A stretch of 64,000 nt of DNA from JAFAXD01 sp963816775 (GTDB lineage Bacteria > Pseudomonadota > Alphaproteobacteria > Rhizobiales > Xanthobacteraceae), in the NCBI GenBank assembly GCA_963816775.1, contig CAWFLX010000065.1, forward strand, positions 82,063 through 146,062. Direction: 5' to 3'. Each line of letters begins with the position of its first letter. Positions within the stretch are counted from its first letter, which is position 1. This document shows positions 43,817 through 51,799 of the stretch, piece after piece. Made by a program: the position numbers and the translations under genes. The notes below the pieces were generated by a model. The model was not told the origin of the DNA, made no database searches, and saw only the letters and a program-made list of their open reading frames with translations.

Positions 43817-44008
43817 TCACGATTGTTTTGCCTTCGCGTTGAGCCTTCGCTCGACCTCGTCAAGGTTGCGAAAATGTATCAGGCCGTGCTTATCCCTTAG
43901 GATAAAGCGGATCGGCATTGTGCCGTAGCGCGCGGCCACGTTTGATTTTGTGAGCGTCCATCCACGTTCTCTAGCTCGCTCGTGCAGCACATCAAAATTC
44001 ACGGTCAT
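43817..44008 (-). CDS. Small basic hypothetical protein (63 aa)
   Basis: The protein reads MTVNFDVLHERARERGWTLT, then IRFILRDKHGLIHFRNLDEV and a Lys-rich end. AGAGGAA precedes the ATG. It is probably a cytoplasmic alpha/beta protein. No family is recognised. Confidence 0.5.
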   Translation of the reverse strand: MTVNFDVLHERARERGWTLTKSNVAARYGTMPIRFILRDKHGLIHFRNLDEVERRLNAKAKQS

Positions 44009-44360
44009 TTCCTCTTAAGCCCGAGCGCGATGAGCGGGCGGCGCCCCCTCGCTCTCGTTCGTTTGCCAACAGATAGCCGGTGTTGGCGGACGGACAATTG
44101 ACCCAAAAGATATAGGCCCGCTCATTGTCGCTTGCGCTTCTTTGGATGTAGCAAGCGCGACCCGGCCTTCGCCCACAGGCACCCCCGGCCGCGCCCATAC
44201 TAATAGGCTGTGTCCACGATCCGTGGCACGCGTAATGTCCTCGGCGCCAAGGTAGCCGAGTCAGGCAGGGTATCGTCGTGTGCACGTGAAGCAGCCGAGG
44301 TGGGCGCGACGCCGCAGTCGGAATTATAGTAAGATGCTCATCGCGTTGGAGGGCGTCGCC
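44009..44360. other. Gap with composite repeat copy 6
   Basis: No gene is supported. An ATG at 44280 or 44334 could extend the next gene but has no ribosome-binding site. Confidence 0.45.
44149..44215. repeat. Island composite repeat, copy 6 (short)
   Basis: AGCAAGCGCGACCCGGCC, TTCGCCCACAGGCACCC, CCGCGCCCATAC and TAATAGGCTGTGTCC. Only the left module and joint are present; copy 7 has the same joint. Confidence 0.75.
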
Positions 44361-44534
44361 GTGCTTAGGAAACAGCGTGATTACGCCGCGGCGCTAGGTG
44401 TAGTAGCGATCCTGCTAGGATTGTTTGTTATTGGTGGGATTGCATACACCTACATGACAAGGCCTGCGCTCATCGAGGCCGCCACTAAGCGGGTGCTGGA
44501 TATACGTCAGCTATTCGAGGATACGTTTCGCTAG
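44361..44534 (+). CDS. Small membrane protein (57 aa)
   Basis: A GTG start follows TTGGAGGGCGTCGCC. The protein has one helix (AALGVVAILLGLFVIGGIAY) and an amphipathic end (KRVLDIRQLFEDTF). I prefer the GTG to the upstream ATGs because of the spacing of GGAGG. No family is recognised. Confidence 0.45.
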   Translation: MLRKQRDYAAALGVVAILLGLFVIGGIAYTYMTRPALIEAATKRVLDIRQLFEDTFR

Positions 44535-44689
44535 CCTCTCCACCCCGCAACATGCGCGCCACTCGATAGCAAATTGGGTGCAGTCGATGTCCGGCTGCAC
44601 CCAAGGTAGTCCGGCCAACCACAGGGGGTGTGGGGAAACGACGGGACGGCCGGACGGACCATCCTAGGCACGGGCTTGTTTGAATGCTT

Positions 44690-44703
44690 GTGACGTAAGT
44701 CAC
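44690..44703. promoter_or_regulatory. CRP-type palindrome GTGACGTAAGTCAC
   Basis: The full 16-bp match TGTGACGTAAGTCACA is exactly TGTGA-N6-TCACA, the CRP consensus, and is fully palindromic except for its centre. It abuts repeat copy 7. Confidence 0.5.
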
Positions 44704-44795
44704 ATCCCGGCCTTCGCCCACAGGCACCCCCGGCCGCGCCTATACCAATAGGCTGTGTCCCTACCCATTGGCCGAAAGAGACTCCTTATTGCGGC
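44702..44795. repeat. Island composite repeat, copy 7
   Basis: CCGGCCTTCGCCCACAGGC, CCGCGCCTATACCAATAGG, CTGTGTCCCTACCCATTGG and CCGAAAGAGACTCCTTATTG. The similarity to copy 4 extends to the CACACAGGACAAT near 44840. Confidence 0.8.
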
Positions 44796-44926
44796 AGCGC
44801 CGCTGCGCTGCTGCCTTGGCCATGCGCCGAGCGTCACACACAGGACAATGGCGCGTAGATACTACTGTGTCCACGCGCTCGCTCTCTACGCGATTCATCT
44901 CTGCCAGGCACGCCGGTCGCCCGGCG

Positions 44927-45433
44927 TCACTTCGCTGCGTTTGCGCCCGCTTGAGAGACCTGTGCGTCCTGTCCCGAAGTTCCGCCTGAGGTGCCAATCG
45001 AGCCAACGATTTTTCCATCGACAACGATTGGAACGCCTCCTTCAACAAATACCCCTGAACTACGCACACTCAGTAATCGCAATCCCGCACCGCCTGCTGC
45101 GATGCCATCTTCGACTGCCTTGGATGGGCGTTTAAATTCGACAGCAGTTCGCGCCTTGCCTCTAGAGATGGCGATTGAGCCCAACGGAGCATTATCCATC
45201 TTGTGGGTCATGACTAGATTTCCACCGCTATCGAGAATGGTGATGACCATGTCCCAATTGTTCTTGACCGCCTCGGCTTCAGCCGCAGCCATGGCTTTTT
45301 TCGCCATCTCAAGACTAATAGGCGGCCCATAAGCTGGCGGTAGCGGTGGTGCTGCTGGCTGTTGCGCAAAGACGTGTGAGTGGATGAGAAGCGCGGCGCA
45401 AATCGCGCATAGTGTGAGAGCGAAGCGGCGCAT
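44927..45433 (-). CDS. GlcG/HbpS-family heme-binding-like protein, exported
   Basis: The 168-residue protein has a signal peptide (cut near HVFAQ), then a GlcG domain: ISLEMAKKAMAAAEAEAVKN, ITILDSGGNLVMTHKMDNAP and GVPIVVDGKIVGSIGTSGGT. The family includes extracellular heme-binding HbpS. The role in this species is unknown. I chose the ATG at 45433 because a signal peptide follows. It ends in GANAAK. Confidence 0.88.
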   Translation of the reverse strand: MRRFALTLCAICAALLIHSHVFAQQPAAPPLPPAYGPPISLEMAKKAMAAAEAEAVKNNWDMVITILDSGGNLVMTHKMDNAPLGSIAISRGKARTAVEFKRPSKAVEDGIAAGGAGLRLLSVRSSGVFVEGGVPIVVDGKIVGSIGTSGGTSGQDAQVSQAGANAAK

Positions 45434-45497
45434 GGACGTTTCCCCCTTGATGTTGCTGTTTCCCATCTTCGATGTTCTTGCAACAATGCGCAATAAG

Positions 45498-45648
45498 CAG
45501 TCACAAGCGCGACCCGCCCCTCGCCTACAAGCACCCCGTGGCCTCGCCTATTAGGCGTGGCTTGGTGCCTAGGCATTATCGCATGGAGCCTCCTTATTGA
45601 GCTGCTTCGCTCGTCGCGCGCGCGGCGATTGACTACACCGCCGCGCTC
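45498..45648. repeat. Island composite repeat, copy 8 (long type)
   Basis: AGTCACAAGCGCGACCCGCC, AATAGG-type joint ATTAGGCGTGGCTTGGTGCC, TAGGCATTATCGCATGGAGC, and the PEP-CTERM-derived end GGCGATTGACTACACCGCC. Same module order as copies 2 and 9. Confidence 0.8.
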
Positions 45649-45693
45649 CGCCGTCGTCCAGCGAATTAGCAACGCCAGGGGGCTGTTTGGGCT

Positions 45694-46101
45694 TCATTTG
45701 GCCGCTGGCATCGGCACGCTCGGCCATCGGCTATCGACCGACGATGGGGTCCGGGGGGTCGATATATTTTGTTCGGCTTTTGCGTTGAGATCGGTGAACC
45801 ATCGCTCGAGATCGCTTTTGAGGCGTTGTCTTATCCTGGACGCGACCATGGGGCCCCAGTCGGTCTGGTCAAAGACCATATCAAGCACTGAAACCAGAGC
45901 GCGCTCCTCAGTCTGACAAGCAAACAGGGCGCGTTCGGCCGCAGTGGTTACGTTTCTGTCAGCGATGAATTGCGGGCCTGCTGCCTCGGCCAAATACGCA
46001 CGGCGGGTGCACTGGGTGTATTGGTCGATTGCATAGTCGAGTTGCGCCTCACCGAAGGCCGGTGTGACCAGGAGACAAATCGCAAGTGCAGCGCGCCTCA
46101 T
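45694..46101 (-). CDS. Hypothetical exported protein
   Basis: The 135-residue protein has a signal peptide (MRRAALAICLLVTPAFGEA) and a helical body with two Cys (QYTQCTRRAYL, ALFACQTEERA). It ends in a Pro/Ser-rich tail. A DUF1311-like (lysozyme-inhibitor LprI) Cys pattern is conceivable but not convincing. Confidence 0.55.
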   Translation of the reverse strand: MRRAALAICLLVTPAFGEAQLDYAIDQYTQCTRRAYLAEAAGPQFIADRNVTTAAERALFACQTEERALVSVLDMVFDQTDWGPMVASRIRQRLKSDLERWFTDLNAKAEQNISTPRTPSSVDSRWPSVPMPAAK

Positions 46102-46311
46102 GTCGAAGCCGCCTAGCCCAAGTTGCAGGATGTGTAGTGCAACTAATCGGGCTCGGGCATGAAACACATTACCACGAACGCCGCAGCCAAACATTAAAGT
46201 TGGGCCGTGGGGCCCTTACTCGGATGTTGGAGCGCTACCGGGGCAAACTCAGAAAAGATATGCTCAGGTTGTTCTCGGTAGTATCGGGACAGTTCAGACG
46301 GAGCAACAAGG

Positions 46312-46839
46312 ATGGATTTAGCGTTACTACAAAATCTGATGGCCGGAACTGGATCGAGCGGCCAGTTCATTGGTGGGCTAGTTGTGGCTCTGTTGTACGT
46401 AGTTATCGGTTTGCTCAGCGCGATTGGCAGCATTCTTATTTTTCGACGAATTTTCCAAGGACGATGGGAACAGATATTCTGGACCTCTTTTCTTGTGGTG
46501 ATTGCCGCTTTTTACCTAAGCTTCGCTGCCTACTTCGAAGCCTCAACTCATGCTTGGCAAACTGAAGTAATCGGCGTTGCCGTTTTCTTTGTTTGTGCTG
46601 TGGGTGGGCTGTTTTCCCGACCTGCTATCGCGGTTGGCTATGTCATGCATGGGCTCTGGGATCTGTCCCATTGTCTGTGGGGCTCTTCATTTGCAGGCCT
46701 GTCGATAACAGAAATTCCACTGGGCTACGGTCTCTTTTGCTCAACGTTCGACTTTACGGTCGCGGGTTATCTCATGATAAGTGACACTGCATGGCACGCG
46801 TCGGGCAAGCTCGACCTCTACTTCTGGCGGCATCTCTAG
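46312..46839 (+). CDS. Multi-pass membrane protein (DUF6010-like)
   Basis: The 175-residue protein has five or six hydrophobic segments and the motif YVMHGLWDLSHC followed by GLFCSTFDFTVAGYLM, which resembles DUF6010. The composition is lower in GC than the host. Start at ATG 46312 with GGAGCAACAAGG upstream. The function is unknown. Confidence 0.65.
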   Translation: MDLALLQNLMAGTGSSGQFIGGLVVALLYVVIGLLSAIGSILIFRRIFQGRWEQIFWTSFLVVIAAFYLSFAAYFEASTHAWQTEVIGVAVFFVCAVGGLFSRPAIAVGYVMHGLWDLSHCLWGSSFAGLSITEIPLGYGLFCSTFDFTVAGYLMISDTAWHASGKLDLYFWRHL

Positions 46840-46904
46840 TGCTAAGGGTCGGCAGGCATGGCTCGACAAAACCAGGAGGGCGGCGGGCGGGAGCGGAGCG
46901 CCAG

Positions 46905-47049
46905 CGTCCCTAAACGACCCCGCCCATCGCCCACAAGCACCCGGGGCCTCGCCTAATAGGCGTGGCCTGGTGCCTAGGCATTATCGCTTGGAGCATCCTT
47001 ATTGCGCTGCTTCGCTCGTCGCGGCGCCGCGATTGACTACACCGCCGCA
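46905..47049. repeat. Island composite repeat, copy 9 (long type)
   Basis: CGTCCCTAAACGACCCCGCC, CACAAGCACCCGGGGCCTCG, AATAGGCGTGGCCTGGTGCC, GCATTATCGCTTGGAGCATC and GCCGCGATTGACTACACCGC. It ends where an MTLGNMR fragment starts. Confidence 0.85.
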
Positions 47050-47052
47050 CGC

Positions 47053-47104
47053 CAAGCTCGCGCATATTGCCGAGCGTCATCGGCGGGCCGTGCGGTGCTG
47101 GGGG
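47053..47104 (-). pseudogene. MTLGNMR-family fragment
   Basis: The minus strand reads PHGPPMTLGNMRELGV and then enters repeat copy 9. It follows the stop of the 47-residue gene directly. Confidence 0.5.
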
Positions 47105-47105
47105 T

Positions 47106-47249
47106 TCACCTATCGTCTTCGTTGGAGTCACGCGGTGTTGTTCGGTCGTCCTTGTTTCTTCGCGCAGCGCTGCCTGTCATTTTCTCCGCAGGTCCCTTTT
47201 TGACTTTCCGCTTAGGCTTCGCCTTGGCGGCCTTTGCCTTCTTGGACAT
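47106..47249 (-). CDS. Lys/Arg-rich microprotein (47 aa)
   Basis: MSKKAKAAKAKPKRKVKKGP is followed by an Arg/Asp-rich end (RDSNEDDR). GGAGGG is 6 bases before the ATG. The Ala-Lys repeats resemble histone H1-like tails, so nucleic acid binding is plausible but unproven. It lies downstream of the truncated PF04392 gene on the same strand. Confidence 0.5.
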   Translation of the reverse strand: MSKKAKAAKAKPKRKVKKGPAEKMTGSAARRNKDDRTTPRDSNEDDR

Positions 47250-47302
47250 CAGAACCCTCCGTTACTCAGACTTTCATCGACACCCTGCGGGGTTCTTGGG
47301 CT

Positions 47303-47812
47303 TCACTCGATCACCTCGTCGGCACGGGTCAGTAGCGAGTGCGGCACCTCAAGGCCGAGTGCCTTCGCGGTCTTGAGGTTGATGACCAATTCGTACTTGG
47401 TCGGCGCTTGCACCGGTAGGTCAGCGGGCTTCTCGCCCTTGAGAATGCGATCAACATAAGCTGCGGCGCGCCGATACTGGTCGACCCGATCAGGACCGTA
47501 AGAGATCAGGCCGCCGCCGGTGACGAAGACACGGTCCGAGTAAACTGCGGGCAACCGGTGCCGGGCCGCAAGCGTGGTGAGCAGGTCGCGATGAACGTTC
47601 GCCACCACACTCGCCGTCACGATCAGGCCGCCATTCGGGGAACGCGCGAATGCCGCAATGGCGCGCTCGATCTCGCCAACGTCGCTTACGCCAATCGGGC
47701 GTAACTCCACCCCGAAGGACTGCGCCACCGACTGGATCGCGCCCAACTGGCCTGTCCCGCCAGGGATGCTGGTATCGCGAAGGACCGCCGCTCGCGTCAC
47801 GCGTGGCTCGCC
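47303..47812 (-). pseudogene. PF04392 substrate-binding gene lacking its 5' half
   Basis: The preserved part starts at VTRAAVLRDTSIPGGTGQLG and runs through FARSPNGGLIVTASVVANVH to YELVINLKTAKALGLEV and RADEVIE. About 150 N-terminal residues, including the leader, are missing. The frame upstream to 48022 is unrelated sequence. It is the best-preserved of the broken copies. Confidence 0.8.
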
Positions 47813-48295
47813 TGACAGTAAGCTGCCCGGACGGTCGCGCGGCGCCTGCGCCTGACCTGAAAAGGTCGGGACAAGGGGGACCCCGGGCGTGTGCTGCGGC
47901 CGTCCACCGAGGTCCGCCCTCAAATGAAAAGCCCCGCGTGGGGCGGGGCTGTTCCGCTCGGCGCCACGGAGGGGTTGGGGGGCGGCGCCAAGGTTCTTGT
48001 GCGGAACAATCTCATCGGACACGCCGGCGGCCTATTATACGTTGGTGTGCGGTGTTTCGTTTAGCCGGCGGTCTGTTGCTTCTAAGGCACACCGCCGGCC
48101 GTTTAACGAACGTCGGGAACCAGGCACAGAGCAAGCCGTTCACCTCGTGTATTCGGGGGTGGGGAAAATCCGAATATTGGATCGGTGGACAGCGATGCGG
48201 GCCGCGTTGAAGGCGCCACAGCGCTAGGCCGTGTCTTGTCCGGAACGCCGTCCGTCGATCCCTAAAGCTTCCCCGCTGAACAAGGAGAGCGGGCC
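47813..48295. other. Gap with a terminator and a large hairpin
   Basis: It contains the minus-strand terminator at 47926 and a perfect GCCGGCGGT/ACCGCCGGC hairpin (48064-48099). No gene is supported. Confidence 0.45.
47926..47950 (-). terminator. Rho-independent terminator
   Basis: On the minus strand, GCCCCGC-CCCAC-GCGGGGC is followed by TTTTC. Confidence 0.65.
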
Positions 48296-48400
48296 ATGCC
48301 GATGCTGTTCTGGCTACCAATGATTTTCGCGAGCGCGTTGTGGGAGATAAACGGGTTTGCGCCGCGGGCCTTAGCAGACAACGACCAGGCTGCCGCCTGA
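48296..48400 (+). CDS. Exported or membrane microprotein (34 aa)
   Basis: MPMLFWLPMIFASALWEING reads as a signal or anchor helix, followed by 14 residues ending DNDQAAA. AAGGAGAG lies 7 bases before the ATG. The next microprotein starts 15 bases after its stop, so they form a pair. Confidence 0.4.
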   Translation: MPMLFWLPMIFASALWEINGFAPRALADNDQAAA

Positions 48401-48415
48401 CGCGAGGGTGAACAA

Positions 48416-48517
48416 ATGACCGTAGCAGCCGGGCTCGTGATTTTTGCGGCAGTGATCAGTTCGCAGGTACTTCTTTGGTGGTGTCGCCGCCGAGGCGGCG
48501 GCTTTCGTCGTATATAA
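48416..48517 (+). CDS. Single-pass membrane microprotein (33 aa)
   Basis: MTVAAGLVIFAAVISSQVLL forms one helix, followed by a basic tail (WWCRRRGGGFRRI). GAGGGTG precedes the ATG. The positive-inside tail suggests N-out topology. No family is recognised. Confidence 0.4.
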   Translation: MTVAAGLVIFAAVISSQVLLWWCRRRGGGFRRI

Positions 48518-48637
48518 GCCATCACGAAAGCGCGACGCTGCTCGCCCAACGCGCCGAGCGTGCCCCGCAATGCGATTCACCGAATCTTAAACGCCCCAGT
48601 TTCAACTCGATGCGTGATAGCGGTCGACGAGGGCGCG

Positions 48638-48739
48638 ATGCGACTTAAAATCAACTTGGATCAAGAAGATTTAATGCTCGGGACGGCTGCCCTTATTTGC
48701 GCGTTGGTTTCGATTGCGGTGATTCTCATCGACCACTAG
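48638..48739 (+). CDS. Single-pass membrane microprotein (33 aa)
   Basis: MRLKINLDQEDLMLGTAALI continues into a helix ending VILIDH. A moderate GAGGG precedes the ATG. Similar to the two genes before it only in size and topology. Confidence 0.35.
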   Translation: MRLKINLDQEDLMLGTAALICALVSIAVILIDH

Positions 48740-48922
48740 CAGCAATTCTGAATCGACTGTTGCTGTTTTGCACTAGCGTCGAATTGGACAACACGGCTTC
48801 TCGTTGCGTACGTCGGCGCTCGTGTCCACAACCCAATTCCCACTTTGCGGGCGTCGACGACCATGTCCCGAGCAGGCCGCTCGCCTGTATCAACCTGAGC
48901 CCCTAAGTCGGAGTCACTGAGA

Positions 48923-49039
48923 TCAATGATGGCCCGCCCGCTGCTCGGCTGACCTGACCAAACGTTCCAGCACGAAGGTGCCAAAATCCGCGAATACGCG
49001 CTGGCCAGCTACATCAGCGAAATGCTTAATTGCGCGCAT
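48923..49039 (-). CDS. Microprotein (38 aa)
   Basis: MRAIKHFADVAGQRVFADFG continues TFVLERLVRSAEQRAGHH. An excellent GAGGAGAAAG site precedes the ATG. It is probably an amphipathic helical peptide. No family is recognised. Confidence 0.45.
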   Translation of the reverse strand: MRAIKHFADVAGQRVFADFGTFVLERLVRSAEQRAGHH

Positions 49040-49092
49040 GGCTTTCTCCTCTGAGTTGTGGCGAATAATGGCAGCGCGGCAGGCCCTCGAAT

Positions 49093-49106
49093 GTGAAGAA
49101 GATCAC
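49093..49106. promoter_or_regulatory. CRP/FNR-type palindrome GTGAAGAAGATCAC
   Basis: TGTGA-N6-TCACT, 23 bases before a second similar site, about 55 bases upstream of the divergent 38-residue gene. Confidence 0.45.
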
Positions 49107-49115
49107 TTCGACCCG

Positions 49116-49129
49116 GTGATAAAAATCAC
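49116..49129. promoter_or_regulatory. CRP/FNR-type palindrome GTGATAAAAATCAC
   Basis: GTGAT-AAAA-ATCAC followed by A is a perfect palindrome. It forms a tandem pair with the site at 49093. Confidence 0.45.
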
Positions 49130-49383
49130 AAATTGTCTTCGAGCTAGACGCGTACCTTGCGCCGGAATGTGAGGGCGCATGGGCGGTCGAGGCTCTGGTG
49201 GGCACAACTCCAAGGGCAAGCTGCGTGATGTGCAATGTGCGCGGCTCGACGTGCATGAACTGGCCCGAGATGGGAATCTGACACTCGGTAAGTTTGAATA
49301 CTGCTCCTGATCGCAATTGCACTCCCAGGCAATGCTCAGAGCTACTTCGACGGTCCAGATCGGCTCGAATCATTGGGAGCCAG

Positions 49384-49545
49384 ATGAGCATCGGCAGGCA
49401 CGTTCCTTCATTCAGCAGGGAAGAATGGGGCGACGGCGGCCCTATCGCTGGACCTGGTCAATCGGTTCACGCGATTGATCTGCCGAAGGAGCTGGAAAAC
49501 GTCACAGACGCCGATGAGTTAAGTCACCTTGGCTTGAAGAAATGA
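49384..49545 (+). CDS. Small acidic protein (53 aa)
   Basis: It begins MSIGRHVPSFSREEWGDGGP and ends LENVTDADELSHLGLKK. GGGAGCCAG precedes the ATG, and a terminator follows 64 bases after the stop. No family is recognised. Confidence 0.4.
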   Translation: MSIGRHVPSFSREEWGDGGPIAGPGQSVHAIDLPKELENVTDADELSHLGLKK

Positions 49546-49952
49546 GGCGCGGCGCGTCGGGGAAGGGACCGGCTTTCCACTTCTACCCAATGGTACTCAG
49601 AGGACTAGGGGCGGCCTATGGGCCGTCCTTTTCGTTTGGCTCTGGCGTTTCGAGAGTGCTCGGATGCGCGGCAACGAAACCGGCGGCGGCTTTCTGCTGC
49701 CGACGTGGAAGCGCGAGGGTTCGGGGCGGCCCGCTTTGGCTTAGATGGGGTCTGGCAATCTGGCTACGAATTTACCAATGCGAATATCTGGATCGCCTCG
49801 GAATTTTCGCCGATCGCCCGACATTCTCACGAGGTCGCGCGCGCTCATTCGCTCTATGCTTGCTGCACTCCCGCCTTCCTTTTGTCACACGGTGATGGCT
49901 TCTTGAGGCATTAATCAACCGAGCGGGAAAAAGCTGTCCCCTGCGACTGAAG
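49546..49952. other. Gap between small protein and coiled-coil gene
   Basis: Long overlapping frames in this stretch lack ribosome-binding sites and start inside the terminator, so I do not accept them. Confidence 0.4.
49609..49636 (+). terminator. Rho-independent terminator
   Basis: GGGCGGCC (49609-49616) pairs with GGCCGTCC (49621-49628, one G-U), with a 4-base loop and TTTTCGTTT after it. Confidence 0.65.
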
Positions 49953-50624
49953 TTGGAGCAAGGCGCCAAGGTGCAAAGTTCACCTCTGAATGTCGCCCCC
50001 CTTGTGCCGAATGTGGAGCCGCTGCTCCATGCGCCGCCTCGCCCCTCCGGCTTCAACAACGATCACCTGGCGAGCGACGGGCCGTCGATTGGCGGGCGAA
50101 TATTCCGCACCCTTGCCCGCTTTTTCATTGCGGTTCTGATCGGCGTCGGCGCTACGCTTGCATGGCAGTCGCACGGTGACGACGCAAAACAGATAGTCAG
50201 GACCTGGGCTCCTTCGCTGGGCTGGCTGTTACCCGTCTCGACGACGACGTCACCCCCCGACGGTCCGGTTTCCGCGCAAGATCCGGCACTTCCCCAATCA
50301 GTGCCTGTCACTCAGAAACCAGCGCCTGCTTCGGCTGTAACATCTAGTGAGTTGGTGCAGCTGCTTGAGCCCATAACGCGTGATCTCACCGTCGTGCGGC
50401 GCAGCTTAGAGCAGCTCGCTGCCAAGCAAGAACAGATGGCCCAAACCATCACGGCACTGCAGGCGGCCGAGCAGGACATCAGACAGAAGATGTCATCGCC
50501 GCCTCCGTCCCGTCCGGTCCCGCCGCGCAAGCCCCCGGAGGCCGCTGCGCAGTCATCGGCTGTGCAGCCATCCTCAGTGCCTTCCCCGTCGCCTCCCGCC
50601 CGGCCACCCTTGCCTTTGCGCTGA
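49953..50624 (+). CDS. Single-pass membrane protein with coiled coil and Pro-rich tail
   Basis: The 223-residue protein has a Pro-rich cytoplasmic N-terminus and one helix at about 50-67 (LARFFIAVLIGVGATLAW). A coiled coil lies at about 130-180 (VVRRSLEQLAAKQEQMAQTI), and the tail is Pro/Ser-rich. Proteins of this architecture are frequent in Bradyrhizobium and uncharacterised. Its 3' end is convergent with a broken gene. Confidence 0.65.
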   Translation: MEQGAKVQSSPLNVAPLVPNVEPLLHAPPRPSGFNNDHLASDGPSIGGRIFRTLARFFIAVLIGVGATLAWQSHGDDAKQIVRTWAPSLGWLLPVSTTTSPPDGPVSAQDPALPQSVPVTQKPAPASAVTSSELVQLLEPITRDLTVVRRSLEQLAAKQEQMAQTITALQAAEQDIRQKMSSPPPSRPVPPRKPPEAAAQSSAVQPSSVPSPSPPARPPLPLR

Positions 50625-50629
50625 TGGGT

Positions 50630-50899
50630 AGCGGCCGCCCCGGGTCTAGCCTGCAAGGCAGCTAGTTTCGCGCAAAGGGCATCCCTGCCACCTTCGAGGT
50701 CGTCCGGGACCGTCGCGATCAGGTCTGGCGCGAACAAGTCGCAAATACCTGCAGCATCACGAGCGTTGAATGCATCCGTCCAGCGCCACAGCCGCTCAAT
50801 GATAGCTGCCCTGTCTGCATCCGGGTCGCCGAGAGCGGACGTGGCAATCGATGTTGCAGCGAGCAGGCACATAACTATGATCAAGCCGCGAGTAAACAT
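50630..50899 (-). pseudogene. Truncated NTF2/SnoaL-like exported protein
   Basis: MFTRGLIIVMCLLAATSIAT is a signal peptide. AAIIERLWRWTDAFNARDAA and LFAPDLIATVP begin an NTF2-like domain. After about 90 residues the frame runs antisense into the coiled-coil gene (to a stop at 50312), so the C-terminal half of the domain is missing. Confidence 0.6.
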
Positions 50900-51276
50900 T
50901 GGGTTTGCCTTTGGGTGCATGATCGAGAGCTACGTCTACGTCTGTTGGGTTCGCGCCTTTTAGCGGACCGACCATCCACTAAGCTGCACAAACCTGTTTC
51001 GGCACCGCCACCACAGGTGAGCGCGGTGCTGTTCTGACCTCTCTTTTCGAGCGTAGCTCGCGCCCTGCTTTCTAACAGCCTCGTGGCTGAGATATACGCC
51101 GAGGCATATCGGAGCTGTTATCGGGATGAAGCCGAAGCGGTGGTGAATTTGCCACGTCGCCTCCCAATCGCCTCGCGCCTGAAATCACTGAGCACAGGCT
51201 ACTAGGACGGCGGGAGTAATCAGAATTTCGACACGAATCGCAGTGTAGATCGGGATGTACCCTGTCTGACGGCACT

Positions 51277-51308
51277 GGGCGGCTCTCACGGGCCGCCCGT
51301 TTTGTTTT
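51277..51308 (+). terminator. Rho-independent terminator
   Basis: GGGCGGC (51277-51283) pairs with GCCGCCC (51292-51298) and is followed by GTTTTGTTTT. Confidence 0.75.
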
Positions 51309-51496
51309 CATCCGCCCGAGCGGCAAAACCGGATTTACTGTCGAGAAGATGAGCAAGAGCTCATCGGGCAACTTCGATTGTGTGGCCATTACCACGCACG
51401 CCGCGCGGCCCGCTGGCTCGGCATAGCGCAACCCATTGACGACCTGATTCTCTAGGCGGGCGGCGGGCAATGATCGAGACGAGGTAGCGTAATCGG

Positions 51497-51529
51497 CAAA
51501 AACAAGCCCCGCCAAAACTAGGCGGGGCC
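51497..51529 (-). terminator. Rho-independent terminator
   Basis: On the minus strand, GCCCCGCC-TAGTTTT-GGCGGGGC is followed by TTGTTTTT. Confidence 0.75.
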
Positions 51530-51632
51530 AGCATATCGGTTCGGCCTTTTCTTTTGCGCTAGCTCCGGAATGGGGCGATTCCGATCGGCTGGCGATGTTG
51601 TACACACAATGCACCAACTCCGCAGTCGTAGT

Positions 51633-51646
51633 GTGACAGCCATCAC
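51633..51646. promoter_or_regulatory. CRP-type palindrome GTGACAGCCATCAC
   Basis: The extended match TGTGACAGCCATCACA fits TGTGA-N6-TCACA exactly. No supported gene starts within 150 bases. Confidence 0.45.
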
Positions 51647-51799
51647 AAAACTGCCGTTCGTGACCTACATCTCTCGATATAGGCCGAATGACGGGGCGCC
51701 AATCGGCGAACTTCTGAATTCGCCGCGCCAGCGCAAGAGCCGCAATAAATCCCGTTCACGACCACGCAATAATCCCGACCACGATCATCGTTATGGCGA

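Larger units (their letters stand above)
44535..44926. other. Gap with CRP-like site and composite repeat copy 7
   Basis: It contains a perfect hairpin GGTGCAG/CTGCACC (44578-44602) without a T run, a TCCGGCC/GGCCGGA pair, the CRP-type site at 44690 and repeat copy 7. No gene is supported. Confidence 0.5.
49040..49383. other. Gap with two CRP-like sites
   Basis: Two GTGA-N6-TCAC palindromes (49093, 49116) lie 23 bases apart between the divergent microprotein genes. No gene is supported. Confidence 0.5.
50900..51799. other. Gene-poor stretch with two opposing terminators and a CRP-like site
   Basis: About 900 bases hold no frame with credible start signals. Terminators on both strands (51277 plus, 51497 minus) and a CRP-type site (51633) suggest short RNAs or decayed genes. 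Confidence 0.5.

Noticed and set aside
33935..47049. CRISPR array made of the repeated units
   Set aside because: Copies are 65-150 bases long, irregularly spaced by hundreds to thousands of bases, modular, and not separated by uniform spacers. No cas genes are present.
49542..49914. Two overlapping frames after the small acidic protein
   Set aside because: They start in or before a terminator hairpin, lack ribosome-binding sites and give low-complexity translations in both frames.
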